64,000 nt of DNA. It comes from Rhea pennata (Eukaryota; Chordata; Aves; Rheiformes; Rheidae). The position numbers were made by a program, and so were the translations under genes. Positions 10,806 through 21,188 of the stretch are shown here, piece after piece (the first letter of the stretch is position 1; every line of letters starts with the position of its first letter). The stretch is taken from NCBI RefSeq assembly GCF_028389875.1, contig NC_084663.1, forward strand, positions 204,197,876 through 204,261,875, given 5' to 3'. The notes beneath the pieces are model-generated. The model made no database searches, was not told the DNA's origin, and saw only the letters and a list, made by a program, of their open reading frames with translations.

Positions 10806-13793
10806 GTGACAGTACCAAGGGTGAAACAGATAAAGAGGCAGTAAGGACATTAGCTTTCTCATTAGCTGCCAACAGTCTGCTTTATCAAAGTACACTCTAG
10901 TAATTGGGCTGTCCTTTAAAATACTCCATAGAGCTATCGCCCCATTTGAAGAGTTGCTCTAGGAATAAAATTGAAGTCTCCCCCAGGGAAACAATAACGT
11001 CAGTGACATTCATACCTGTCACAAAGGAGTGAGAACGAGTGAAGGGTCTGTTCCCCACACTGGTGCCCAGCACGTTGTAAACGCAATTCACAAGTGCTGT
11101 GTGAAAAGGTATACAGCTTCCCACATACTCAAGACCCAGACAGTGGTATGGGTTGTGAAACATCATTTCTCTCAGTGCAAATAGCAACTTAAGTGGTCAA
11201 GAGCTCTTCAGTTCATAGCCCTTGACTACCTTGGGACTCAGTCCTGACAGCATCAGGCCCTGTGTAAATCTCAATTTATTACAAAAACTGTTTACTTGTA
11301 TGTAGTACAAACTCTCATTTGCTTCTCTGTTGTTTTTGTTTTAAATCCTCTTGATTTTATAGCACACAGGAAGGTAAGTGGTCCTATCCAAGAAAAGAAG
11401 AAAATAAATTCAGTGACAGACATCCAGTGTGTAACTCAGTGTGCTCTAGTTTTTGCTTTTTGCCTTTTGTCAATGCTTGCCACGAGTGACAGAGGACACT
11501 ACTTTCTTGTCAGCAGCACAATCACTGTGGTCATTGAGGGAAGCAGGAGATGAACTATTCCAAAGCTTGGGAGCCCCACTTTGCCACCTTGCCAAGGGAC
11601 TCCAGTGACTTTAAAGGACAATTTGAATGAGAAAGGTGCTCCAAATTTGGCCCTCACAGACTACTTTCCCAGGCCAGCTTAGAGGAGGGCAAATACATGA
11701 AGCAACTCAGCTAAGCCAAAATAACTACCCCATTTTCATCTTAACCCATTGCAAATGTCAGATAGTTCATCTTGGTCCTGTGCTATCAAACAGGTTAATC
11801 CTTGCAGAAATATTAGCACATCTTTGTCTGGAGAGAGACTTCCATTTTGACTGCAGAGCATTTTAGTTCCACCCCCCTTTCCATTGCTTTCCCTTGCCAT
11901 AGTGGGGAGTTGAAAGAAGTCTGATGATGGTCCAGATCTCCACAGCCTCCTTCAGATGGAGTATGGGAGTACTGCCGCAGCATGCTTGACAGATCAGTCG
12001 TAATCACCTGGGTTACTTGCAGTAGGAGGCTCCACTCAGCCACATCTGCACTTGTAAATGAAATAATTTCTGGGAACATTCCTAAGCACTGGAACTCAGT
12101 CACCTGTTCTGGCTTTGAGGACAGCTCAGATAACATTGTCTTGAACATTTGTGTGTGTGGCTAAGGAGTTTACCTGGGCCAAGGACTGTTCCCATAGATC
12201 ATTTGCAGCCAATTTGCCTTAGAGGCTAACAGAACAGAATAATAAGGATACAGGTCATTCCATGCCAGAGAATAGTCTTGACCATATTAAATTTACTCAT
12301 ATAGACTTAGTCAGTAAGGCTACTAGAAGGTGGTCCTATGTCACTATAAAGCAGTTCCACAGTGAGTCTGACAGGAGCATTCACAGATGGGAGCAGATCT
12401 TGCAAGTCAAATGAAAATGCTGTTCATTAAAATGATGTGGTGAGACATGTTTCACAACCTCCTCTGAATTAGCTGAGACTAGATGTGGCAAAGGAATACA
12501 AAGCTTACTTTCACATGCCTCAACGCCAAGAGGCATTGCTCTACCCGGTAGGAAGTGCTTTATTCATCCGTGTTAGTGGCAGTGGAATGAGATTACTTGA
12601 CAATAGCCTCTGTACTTATCTGACCTATTTCTCAAGAGACTTTTTAATAAGGCTTTTCCAGTCATTTCACCCTGTCATTTCTTGTGGGCACAGTTTTTCC
12701 TGATGCTCTAAGAAACACACACAAGCACCATCACCTACAGGAAAGGTGTAGCATGTGTATTTGACTAGCTCTGCCAATTGAGGCAGGCTGGATCCATGGT
12801 GCTGTTCATTCCCAGAAATGTTTTTCATATGAGGGATGAGAAAGCCCACAGAAGAGTCCCTTCTGTGCCAACTAACATTGTTGCACACTCCAGCGGTGTG
12901 TAACATGGTGGCTCAGCTGCCCAGAAAGCTCTCTTTTCTCCCCAGTTTAGACTGGAGTACATGTCCCTTTTGATATGCCAGTACCAATGGAGGAAAAATT
13001 TTCCAAGTCTTTAAACAGCTTTGTGGAACAGGTCACTGGCCACCCATCTAAGTTTGGAATGATACAGAAGCAGCCTAACAAATGATTCCCCTATAAATTG
13101 TGCAAAACTAGACTGAAATAGTAGCTACATGAGTTTAAAATAAAGGGAAGATCAGCTCTTCTGTCTTACAAACACAGGCACACCCAGTCCATGAGCAGGT
13201 CAGCAATGATTGCCTAAGCTCTTGCATGAACAGACAACTGCTGTGTTACTAAGGCTGAGGCTTAGTTGGTCTCATCACAAGCAATGAACGTTGAAGTCTG
13301 GTAACTTCAGCAGCTACTCTCATGGGCCATTGAAAAAGCCACTGCTGTTTTCTGTACTAAGACCAGATCGTTTCTGAGTGTCTAGATCCTCAAATGATGT
13401 AAAAAATTGTTCAGCTGAGGAGCTGGTCCCAAGACTTCAGGATACCAGTCACTACTGGATTCAATGCTGAGCTTTGTTCCATTGGCCTCAGCCTGCAGTG
13501 GACAAGACACTGGGCTGTAAGTGCCATCACTAGGATCATAAATGAATTGTTTCAAGTAAATGCAACAAGGTAGAGGCCATCTGCAGCCCTGTAAAGATAT
13601 ACCTGATGCATTTGAAATTGCGAGCTTGTGAAAGACTCTTGCAATCAAAACTTGAATCCAGTATCATTTCTTCAGTACACTTGTATCTTAACAAAGTTAT
13701 TGTCTTGTTTTCTCTTTCTGTTGCAATGGCTAAGTGCACTACCCTTATAGTCTATTTTTCATCATTGACCGGGCACTCTTCGCAGTATTGGGT

Positions 13794-13801
13794 TGTAAAT
13801 A
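13794..13801 (+). promoter_or_regulatory. Pumilio-response element candidate
   Basis: TGTAAATA matches the Pumilio core UGUANAUA and lies about 70 and 110 bases before the two AATAAA signals of MAML2. Single 8-mers occur by chance, so only its place near the 3' end supports it. Confidence 0.35.
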
Positions 13802-13866
13802 TAAAGAATTATTTGTTTTGTAAACTTTTGTAAAAAACAAAAAAGTAATAATATTTTGGTAGGAAT

Positions 13867-13872
13867 AATAAA
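13867..13872 (+). promoter_or_regulatory. Poly(A) signal AATAAA (MAML2, proximal of the pair)
   Basis: A canonical hexamer inside GGAATAATAAAAATC, in an AT-rich block about 3.06 kb after the MAML2 stop. Either this or the signal at 13909 probably directs the main 3' end. Confidence 0.5.
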
Positions 13873-13908
13873 AATCATATTATTTGGGTTATATTTATAC
13901 ATATGTGA

Positions 13909-13914
13909 AATAAA
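13909..13914 (+). promoter_or_regulatory. Poly(A) signal AATAAA (MAML2, distal)
   Basis: A canonical hexamer inside GTGAAATAAATATAC, followed within 60-80 bases by T/GT-rich sequence (TTTTGTATTC, TTTTGTATGA) that fits a downstream element. It is the last strong signal before the intergenic region. Confidence 0.55.
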
Positions 13915-14231
13915 TATACTATCAAAAGTTGTATTTTATACAAAAAGTCAATGGTTACCTTTTGTATTCTATATACAAAATTTTGTATGATATGATTGTT
14001 TATTTTTATCTGCAGACTTCAACTTTGGATTTTGGGGTGGGCAAAATGGGATTGCTGTTAAATAGTTGGGCCTGACCCAAGCTCACTGAAACCAATGGAG
14101 TCTATCCATTGCCTTCATAGGGCTTTGAATCAAGCCTTTAAATTAACTTCAGATATGTTTAAAATCTGAAGTTCTATGGAAACCTCAACATGAAAACATT
14201 CCAGGTTTCAAATTTTTTCCCTGAAAAAGGC

Positions 14232-14265
14232 TATTATTATTATTATTATTATTGTTATTATTATC
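14232..14265. repeat. (TTA)n microsatellite
   Basis: About eleven TTA units, with one TTG interruption. It lies shortly after the probable MAML2 poly(A) site. Confidence 0.95.
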
Positions 14266-15190
14266 GTAACTCTTGGGAGGCAGGTGGGACCTATGTAACT
14301 GTCAAGTCCTTGTTGCATGTATGTCTGCTTTATATTTTCCTCATATTATAAACCAGTGTTTCTCTATACAGACTGAAAGGAAAAGTTGCTGTACAGAAAT
14401 GTTTGTGTTTATGCATTTTTACATGTGGCTGTATATACCTCCTAGTACTATGCAGTGACACTTATTTGACTCCATTTATTTTTCACCTAAACATGAATAG
14501 TATGTTTTTCAGTAGCTATCAAAACTCTGCCAAGTAAATCAATCAAAATTATCTCAAGTGTCTTTTTTTTTAATATGAATTGTATAATTAATGCCTGCTT
14601 AGTCAACTGCTTGTTTTTCTGAGTAAATTGAAGTCACGGTGCTATTTTGGGAGGGGGTGAGGAGAACGTGCATCTGACAGCTTCTGGGAGCTCGGTCTCC
14701 TTCTTTGTGAGAAAGCTAAGGGGTTTTCTATTGATTGAAGTAATGGTTTCTTTACCAGCAAGGGTTAGCAAATTGCACATAAGTATTTTAGCTTCTGGTG
14801 AAATGGTTAATATAGTCTTGTAGCACAGCAAGTTACTTAAAACTTCCTAAACCATGCTGCAGTGATGAGGTGCATGTGCCATTCCTGTACGACATAACCT
14901 AAGGTTTTAATAACCATCTTCAAGCCATTTACCAATAATATGAAGCGTAATTGGCAAGTTGCCTTAGACAGACCTGATATCTTTTCTCTCCTTCTGTTTT
15001 CTGCTGAGGACTTCTTCTTTCTGGCTCAGATTTTAATTTATGGATATTCACATCACCTCATTCACACCTACCTGGAGTTTAAAACAGCTCCCCAGTGCCC
15101 TAGGATCCTCTTATGGCTAAAGCAGACAGCTGGGCACCCAGAGAGGAATCCTCTAGCCCATGTCCTGCCCTGAATCATGTCCTGAAGAAA

Positions 15191-15223
15191 TCTCTCTCTC
15201 TCTCTCCCCCCCCCCCCCCCCCC
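15191..15223. repeat. (TC)n followed by poly(C)
   Basis: About seven TC units run directly into about 18 C. The tract is pure pyrimidine on this strand and pure purine on the other, a composition able to form triplex or G-quadruplex structures. The exact length may be unreliable in an assembly. Confidence 0.95.
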
Positions 15224-16868
15224 AGCCAAGGCCCCAAAGAGATGCCAGAAAGCACGCAAAGGGCTTCTCCTCCTTCCCTCCGTGGCCATCTGGCATTATG
15301 TTTCTCTTCAGCCTAAAGAAATTCCAGCAACCAGCATTGAGTTGCCGGTTACTTCACACAAGTATTCAACCCTGCTGGGCTATTTTTAGCCGGCTAGCTC
15401 AGAGGCAGGGATTTCTTGCTCCTTGAGAGGCCTTCCTCTCTAGCTGTCCTTCCCTTCATTTCCAAGTGGGTGGCCCTTCCTCACCCCATGAACCAAGTGG
15501 GAAGGGGTGGCAGAGGGAGGAAGACACTTTGAATGGACAGATGTCCTGCGTTCACAGGCTGGCTGTGCTATTTTCAGCTGTAGCAAGCAGAAAGAGGCTC
15601 TCTACACCTTAACTGCTTCAACACTGCTTGACGTGCAAGGGTGAAACTGCCTGCTGTGCTCCGGGACCACTGCAGCTACTTTGCCCTGAGTTGGAAACGG
15701 GCTGGACTCATCGCCTGCAGGAGAGTGGCCAAGCACACGGCTGCTGGTAGCAATGCTTTCCCCGCACCTCTGCCCCACTGCCTTGACTCTGCCTGCCCTC
15801 CCTACCTTGCTAGTGCTACCCCTGTCACTCACCTGCAAACTGCTCCTGCTCCTTTGCCTGGCATCTGTGTGCTGCACACTGCCCCAAAGCAAGGCCTGCT
15901 CTTCCTGGATGCTGTTCTTCAGAGGCCATGAGTGACTCTGATGTAGAAAAGCTGCTGAGTGGCCCCACTGGCCCCACCCTTTCAGCAAGCAACCTCCCTG
16001 GTTTTGGGTCCTCTCTTGGCTAGGACCATGTTTCCCCCCACCAGGAAGCAGGGACTGCTGGGAGAAGCGCACAGGCCTGTTCCCTCCACCACCACTCACA
16101 CCTAAAGCAGAAGGAGAAATCTCCCTTCCGCCCTTCTACCCACAAGGAAGGGCTCAGTCCTTCCTCTTGCCTCTTATCTCTGGAGGCAGGAGGAAGAGAA
16201 GGGACTTTCTCATCTTTCTTGCCATTACCCCAAAGAAGTAAGGATGCCTGTGGAAGATACTGCTCCAGTGCAATCTAATACCTCTTTCTAGCCACAGTGG
16301 CTCAGGTGCTCAGGGCCTGTGTTCATGCTCCTTGCACCAGTCTTAGATACACCCCCTCTTCCCCACTGGCAGCCTGCCCTACTTCAGCTGCAATTTCCTC
16401 TTAGGAGAGGTGTAGAGATGCTGGCATCTCAGTGCAGGCTGAGCACTCCCTATCCCAGCAAAGCTGCACACTTCTGGATGGTGGGATTGATGTCTCCTCA
16501 CTTCAACATCTGCAGTGCATGTGACAAGCAGTGAGCCAGACAGTCAGGGCACCCTCATACTCAAGTGTGGAAAATAGGACACAATTGTACTCACCAGTAC
16601 AACCGTATATCTAAAATAGGTCAAGAGACTCATGCCCTAAAGATGCTTCTTTGTCTGTCCTGGATGTGAAGGCAGCCAGACAACTGCTTCAGAAGCAGAT
16701 GGCTACCCTGTAGACATCTGTTTGCTCACATTAAACTCCCCTGGAGAAAGTAGCAGTAACAGGATGCACAAGGGAAAGGAGTATCCTAATTTTGCTTTTT
16801 GTGCAGTGCTGCTACTTCCAAGCAGTTATGTTGAGCAAAGCAAGGCTGCATAGCACATTGCAGAGATG

Positions 16869-16965
16869 CTCCCTCAGGAGAGAGTGGTTACGCCTGTTGC
16901 CCTTATGCCCAGGCTAGTCCATTAGCAAAGACAGGGCCCATGGGGTTGCGGGAGCCTCAGGCAAG
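16869..16965 (+). repeat. Direct repeat copy 1 (about 97 bp)
   Basis: This segment matches 18335-18430 at most positions, including GGCTAGTCCATTAGC and ACAGGGCCCATGG, and both copies end at GAGCCTCAG(G/A)CAA. Similarity stops sharply after that point. It is not a recognised repeat family. Confidence 0.8.
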
Positions 16966-18334
16966 GCTGCTGTCTGGCTACAGAAGCTATGTCTACATTA
17001 GTAAGTCAGACAACAGCCAGGGATTTCTCCTAGGCCCTGGAGCACAGTTGTCTGTACTGCCAGACTGTGAGAATGTCTGGTAGTGCTTGGGTTCAGGCCA
17101 GTGACCACCCTCCTAAACAAGTCCCACATCCACTACCAAGAACCTTTCTCAATAGGCACTTGGGTTGCAGTCTCCCTCTTCTGCAGGATAAGAGAGTTCA
17201 ATAGTAAGGACACTAGTCATCCTGCACCATGTAGCCTCAGTACCAGAGAACGTCCCCAGTCATTTCATTCACCCAGGAAAGTGCAGCCAGAGAGACCACA
17301 TGGAGGGAGTGGGAAACTCTGACGACACTTAACATTTTTCCTGCCTGGCCAGATATATCAAAGCAGGAACTGCATCAGACTTAGGGTGAGGGCTGACCTT
17401 TCCCATTGCATCTAAATCATTTGGCAGGAAGTGCCAGCAGTTCAGACGACCTGCACAGCCAGGAACACTGCTCCCTCCCATGGCAGCACAGAAGCGCAGC
17501 AGCAGCAGAAAGAGGGAAAGACACAGAAAGGACTCTGCCACGGAATAAAGTTCAAATCATCCTAATTTTAAAATGATCCCATTCTGGATACATACAGACC
17601 ATTTTGAGAGCCTCTTCAAGAGCCACTTTCACAGGATTTCAAATCACTTCCCAAGTACATGTCTAAGAAAAATATAAAATTTACTTTATCTTTTCTTCCA
17701 GCTCACAAAATTGTTACAGACTAGCTCAGACGGAAGTTAGTGGCTTAACAGAGAGCTCACAGGATGAATTCAAAAGCATTTCTGCAACAGGTTAGGCAAG
17801 CTGATAAAGGTGGCCTGATTGGAACTTAAAAACTCTGTGGGAAAATAAACCAACCAACAAACTCAAAAGAGAGCATTTCCCATCTTGCATTTTCATTATA
17901 AGGAACTCCAGTAAGAGAGTTGAAGGTTAAATCATTTCAGCCTCTTCTGTGCTGAATAGCAACTACTCAGTAAAGTAAATGATTGCAGTTCCTGTAGAAC
18001 GTGTTTACATTTGTATTGTCGCTAAATGATTAAGAGCGTTACATCAGCTTCTTGGTCATCCTCATGAGATGTAATGATAGAGCCAGTCGGGGTCTTGCCA
18101 AGCTGCATAGTTAAAGGCCCTGTGGCTCTACTGGCATGCAGATGGGTGTTCAGCCCTCTCTCCCAACATGTCATGCATTTGTTTGCACTTCTTAAGACAA
18201 CAAAGATGCAATATCTACAATTTTTGGAGCGCTGTCTGTGATGTTTTTACTATGGCTGGTTGGTCTACCCTGTTCTATAGGACACTTACTCTATTTTATC
18301 CCTTATGCCCCTGAAGATCATGAAAACAGAAATC

Positions 18335-18430
18335 CTCCCTTGCGATAGAGTGATTGCACCTGTTGGCCCTATGCCCAGGCTAGTCCATTAGCAGAGACAG
18401 GGCCCATGGGATTGCAGGAGCCTCAGACAA
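18335..18430 (+). repeat. Direct repeat copy 2, abutting a CR1
   Basis: This is the second copy of the 16869-16965 segment, in the same orientation and about 1.4 kb downstream. It ends immediately before recognisable CR1 sequence begins. It is either an unrelated duplication or part of the CR1 5' region. Confidence 0.75.
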
Positions 18431-21188
18431 AAAAGGGGAGAGTTATAAAGACAGGGTAGTCAACAGAAGAAGGTTCAAGTTGGGAGGCCTCCAGTGGGTC
18501 CATGCAGCTGGTGATGTGCATATGAAACATGGCTGTGAGGAACCCCCTTGCACTCCTCCTGGGAAACTTGCATGCACAATTACCTCTCTGAAATGCCCAT
18601 ATTCCAATGCACATAGCATGGGGAATAAACATGAGGAACTGGAGATCTGTGTGCGATCGCAGGGCCATGATCTCATTGTAATTACAGAGACATGGTGGGA
18701 TACTCGCATGACTGGAATGTTGTCTTGCTATGCTCTATGTGCTTTTTAGGAAAGACAGGCCAGGAAGGTGAGGTGGTGGAGCTGCTCTTTATGTGAAAGA
18801 GCAACTGGAATGTTATCAATCTCTGCCTAAACATGGATGAAGAGTGAGTCAAGAGCTTATCGGTGAGAATTAAAGGGCAGGCTAATGTGGGTGACACTGT
18901 TGTGGGTGTCTACTACAGGCCACCTGATCAGGAAGAGGAAGTTGATGAGGCCTTCTACAAACAGCTGAAAGTAGCTTCATAATTGCAGGCCCTTGTTCTC
19001 ATGGGGAACTTCAGCCACCCTGAAAACTGCTAGAAGGACAACACAGCTAGGAACAAACAGTCCAAGAGGCTCCTTCAAAGCATTGATGATAACTTCTTGA
19101 CACAGATGGTTGAGGAGCCAATCAGGAGGGGTGCCCTGCTGGACTTTGTACTAACCAACAAAGAAGGACTGGTTGGAGATGTGAAGGCTGGGGGCAGCCT
19201 TGGCTGCAGTGACTGTGAAATGGTGGAATTCAGGATTGTGCATGGAGGAAGCAAGCCAATAAATAGGATCACAATCCTGTACTTCAGGAGAGCAGACTTT
19301 GGCATCTTCAGGGACCTACTTGGAGGAATCCTATGGCTTAGCACCCTAGAAGGAAGGAGAGTCCAAGCAAGCTGCCTAGTGTTCAAGCATCACTTCCTCC
19401 AAGCTCAAAAGCAGTGCATTCCTATGAGTAAGAAGTCCAGCAAAGGGGCAGGAAACCTGCATGGCTGAACAAGAAGCTCCTGGCAAAACTCAGTCAGAAA
19501 AAGAAGCACAGAATGTGGAAGAGGGACAGGCCACCTGAGAGGAATATAAGAATGTGGTCAGTATGCAGGGATGTGAAAAAAGTCACATGGAGAAAGAAGA
19601 CTTTCCTTTGGTGGAGGAGGATTTGGTTAGAGACCTTTTAAGCAAACTTGACACCTACAAATCCATGGGCCCTGATGGGATGCATCCATGAGTACTGAGG
19701 GAGCTGGTGGATGTTATTGCCAGGCCACTCTGCACCATCTTTGAAAGGTCATGGAGAACTGGAGAGGTGCCTAAGGACTGGAAGAAAGCTAATGTCACTC
19801 CAGTCTTCCGTAAGGACAAGAAGGAAGACCCAGGGAACTACAGGCCAGTCAGCCACATCTTCATCCCCGGAAAGGTGATGGAACAGCTCATCTGGGAAGT
19901 CATTTCCAAGCATATGGAGGAAAAAGTGATCAGGAGCAGTCAGCATGGATTCACCAAGGGGAAATCCTGCTTAACCAATCTGATAGCCTTCTCTGATAGC
20001 ATGACTGGCTGGGTAGATGAGGGGAGAGCAGTGGACATTGTGTACCCCGACTTCAGCAAGGCTTTCCACACTGTCTCCCAGAACATCCTTATAGGTAAGC
20101 TCAGCAAGTGTGGGCTAGATGAGTGGACAGTGAGGTGGCTTGAGAACTGGCTGAAAGGCAGAGCTCAGAGGGTTGTTGTCAGTGGTGCACAGTCTAGTTG
20201 GAGGCCTGTGGCTACTGGCATCCCCCAGGGCTCAATACTGGGTCCCATCCTGTTCAATTTTTTCATCAATGACCTGGATGAGGGGATGGAGTGCCTCCTC
20301 AGCAAGTTTACTGATGATACCAAGCTGGGAGGAGTGGCCAATGTATCAGAAGGCTGTGCTGCCATTCAGAGAGACCTGGACAGGCTGGAGAATTGAGCAG
20401 AAAAGAACCTCATGAGGTTCAACCAAGGCAAGTGCAGGATCCTGCACATAGGGAAGAATAACCCCATGCACTAGTACAGGCTAGGAGCAGACCTGCTAGA
20501 AAGCAGCTCTGCAGAAAATGACTTGGGAATTTTGGTGGACAATAAGTTGACCATGTGCCCTTGTGGCCAAAAAGGCCAGTGGTCTCCTGGGGTGCATTAG
20601 GAAGACTGTTGCCAGCAGGTGGAGGGAGGTGATCCTGCCCCTCTACTCAGCCCCGATGAGGCCACATCTCAAGTACTGTGTCCAGTTCTGGGCTCCCCAG
20701 GACAAGAGAGACATGGAGCTACTGGCTCCATGCCAGAGAGTCCAGCATAGGGCTACAAAGATGATCAGAGGGCTGGAGCACCTGCCCTCTGAGGAATGGC
20801 TGTGAGAGCTGGGCTTCTTCAGCCTGGAGAAGAGAAGACTGAGGGGGGATCTTATCAACGTGTACAAGTACCTGAAGGGAGGGTGTCAAGGGGACAGGGA
20901 CAAACTCCTTTCAGTTGCCCCGTGTGACAGGACAAGAGGCAATGGGCAGAAAGTGAAGCACAGGAAATTCTGCCTGACCATGAGGGGGAATTTCTTCCCT
21001 GTGAGAGTGACGGAGCCCTGGCACAGGTTGCCCAGAGAGGTTGTGGAGCCTCCTTCTGTGGAGATCTTCAAGGCCCGCCTGGACGCAACCCTGTCTAACA
21101 TGCTCTAGGTGACCCTTCTTGAGCAAGGGGGTTGGACTAGATGATCTCCAAAGGTTCCTTCAAATCTCAACCATTCTGTGATTCTGTA
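18431..21188 (+). mobile_element. CR1 LINE, longest copy, EN and RT remnants
   Basis: A 2.76 kb CR1 copy in the order endonuclease (EN), linker, RT, C-terminal segment, 3' end (CATTCTGTGATTCTGTA). The EN start is visible at 18580-18720 (NAHSMGNKHEELEI, then DLIVITETWWD with the catalytic Glu of TETW). Further EN and linker blocks lie at 18890-19470, and RT blocks at 19707-20396. A third region (20400-21110) carries the conserved CR1 ORF2 C-terminus. Stops and frameshifts break the frame at several points, and the linker near 19470-19700 looks internally shortened. The copy is in the MAML2-MTMR2 intergenic region, same strand as both genes. It is not a functional element. Confidence 0.95.
19707..20396 (+). 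pseudogene. CR1 ORF2 reverse-transcriptase fragment
   Basis: An open stretch of 229 codons inside the 18431-21188 CR1 carries the RT core. Blocks in order are [81 protein letters not shown] and [13 protein letters not shown] is the catalytic box and keeps both aspartates, although Ala is replaced by Thr. The frame ends at a TGA shortly after RDLDRLEN, where intact CR1 continues, and it lacks a start of its own. RT of this type would make cDNA by target-primed reverse transcription. This fragment lacks a complete EN and the C-terminus in frame, so it is inactive. Confidence 0.9.

Larger units (their letters stand above)
10806..13930 (+). other. MAML2 3' UTR (approximate end)
   Basis: About 3.1 kb of non-coding sequence follows the MAML2 stop. 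The 3' third is strongly AT-rich and contains UATTTAT-like AU-rich stretches, a Pumilio-type element and two canonical AATAAA signals (13867, 13909). After 13914 I found no further AATAAA for several hundred bases, so the mRNA probably ends near 13925-13940. Another AATAAA lies early, near 11403, and could give a short 3' UTR form. The open frames inside (for example 11813-12148 minus) are shadows with no homology. Confidence 0.65.
13931..18334. other. Intergenic region between MAML2 and MTMR2, part 1
   Basis: No gene is supported here. The region contains a TTA microsatellite (14232-14265), a TC/C run (15191-15223), a C+G-richer stretch at about 15.4-16.5 kb, and the first copy of a 97-base direct repeat (16869-16965). 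The 165-codon minus-strand open frame at 15602-16099 has low complexity and no recognisable domain; its length probably reflects local GC content. Confidence 0.7.

Noticed and set aside
15602..16099. 165-codon minus-strand open frame
   Set aside because: No recognisable domain, no splice context and overlapping frames on the other strand; the region is locally GC-rich, which lengthens chance frames.
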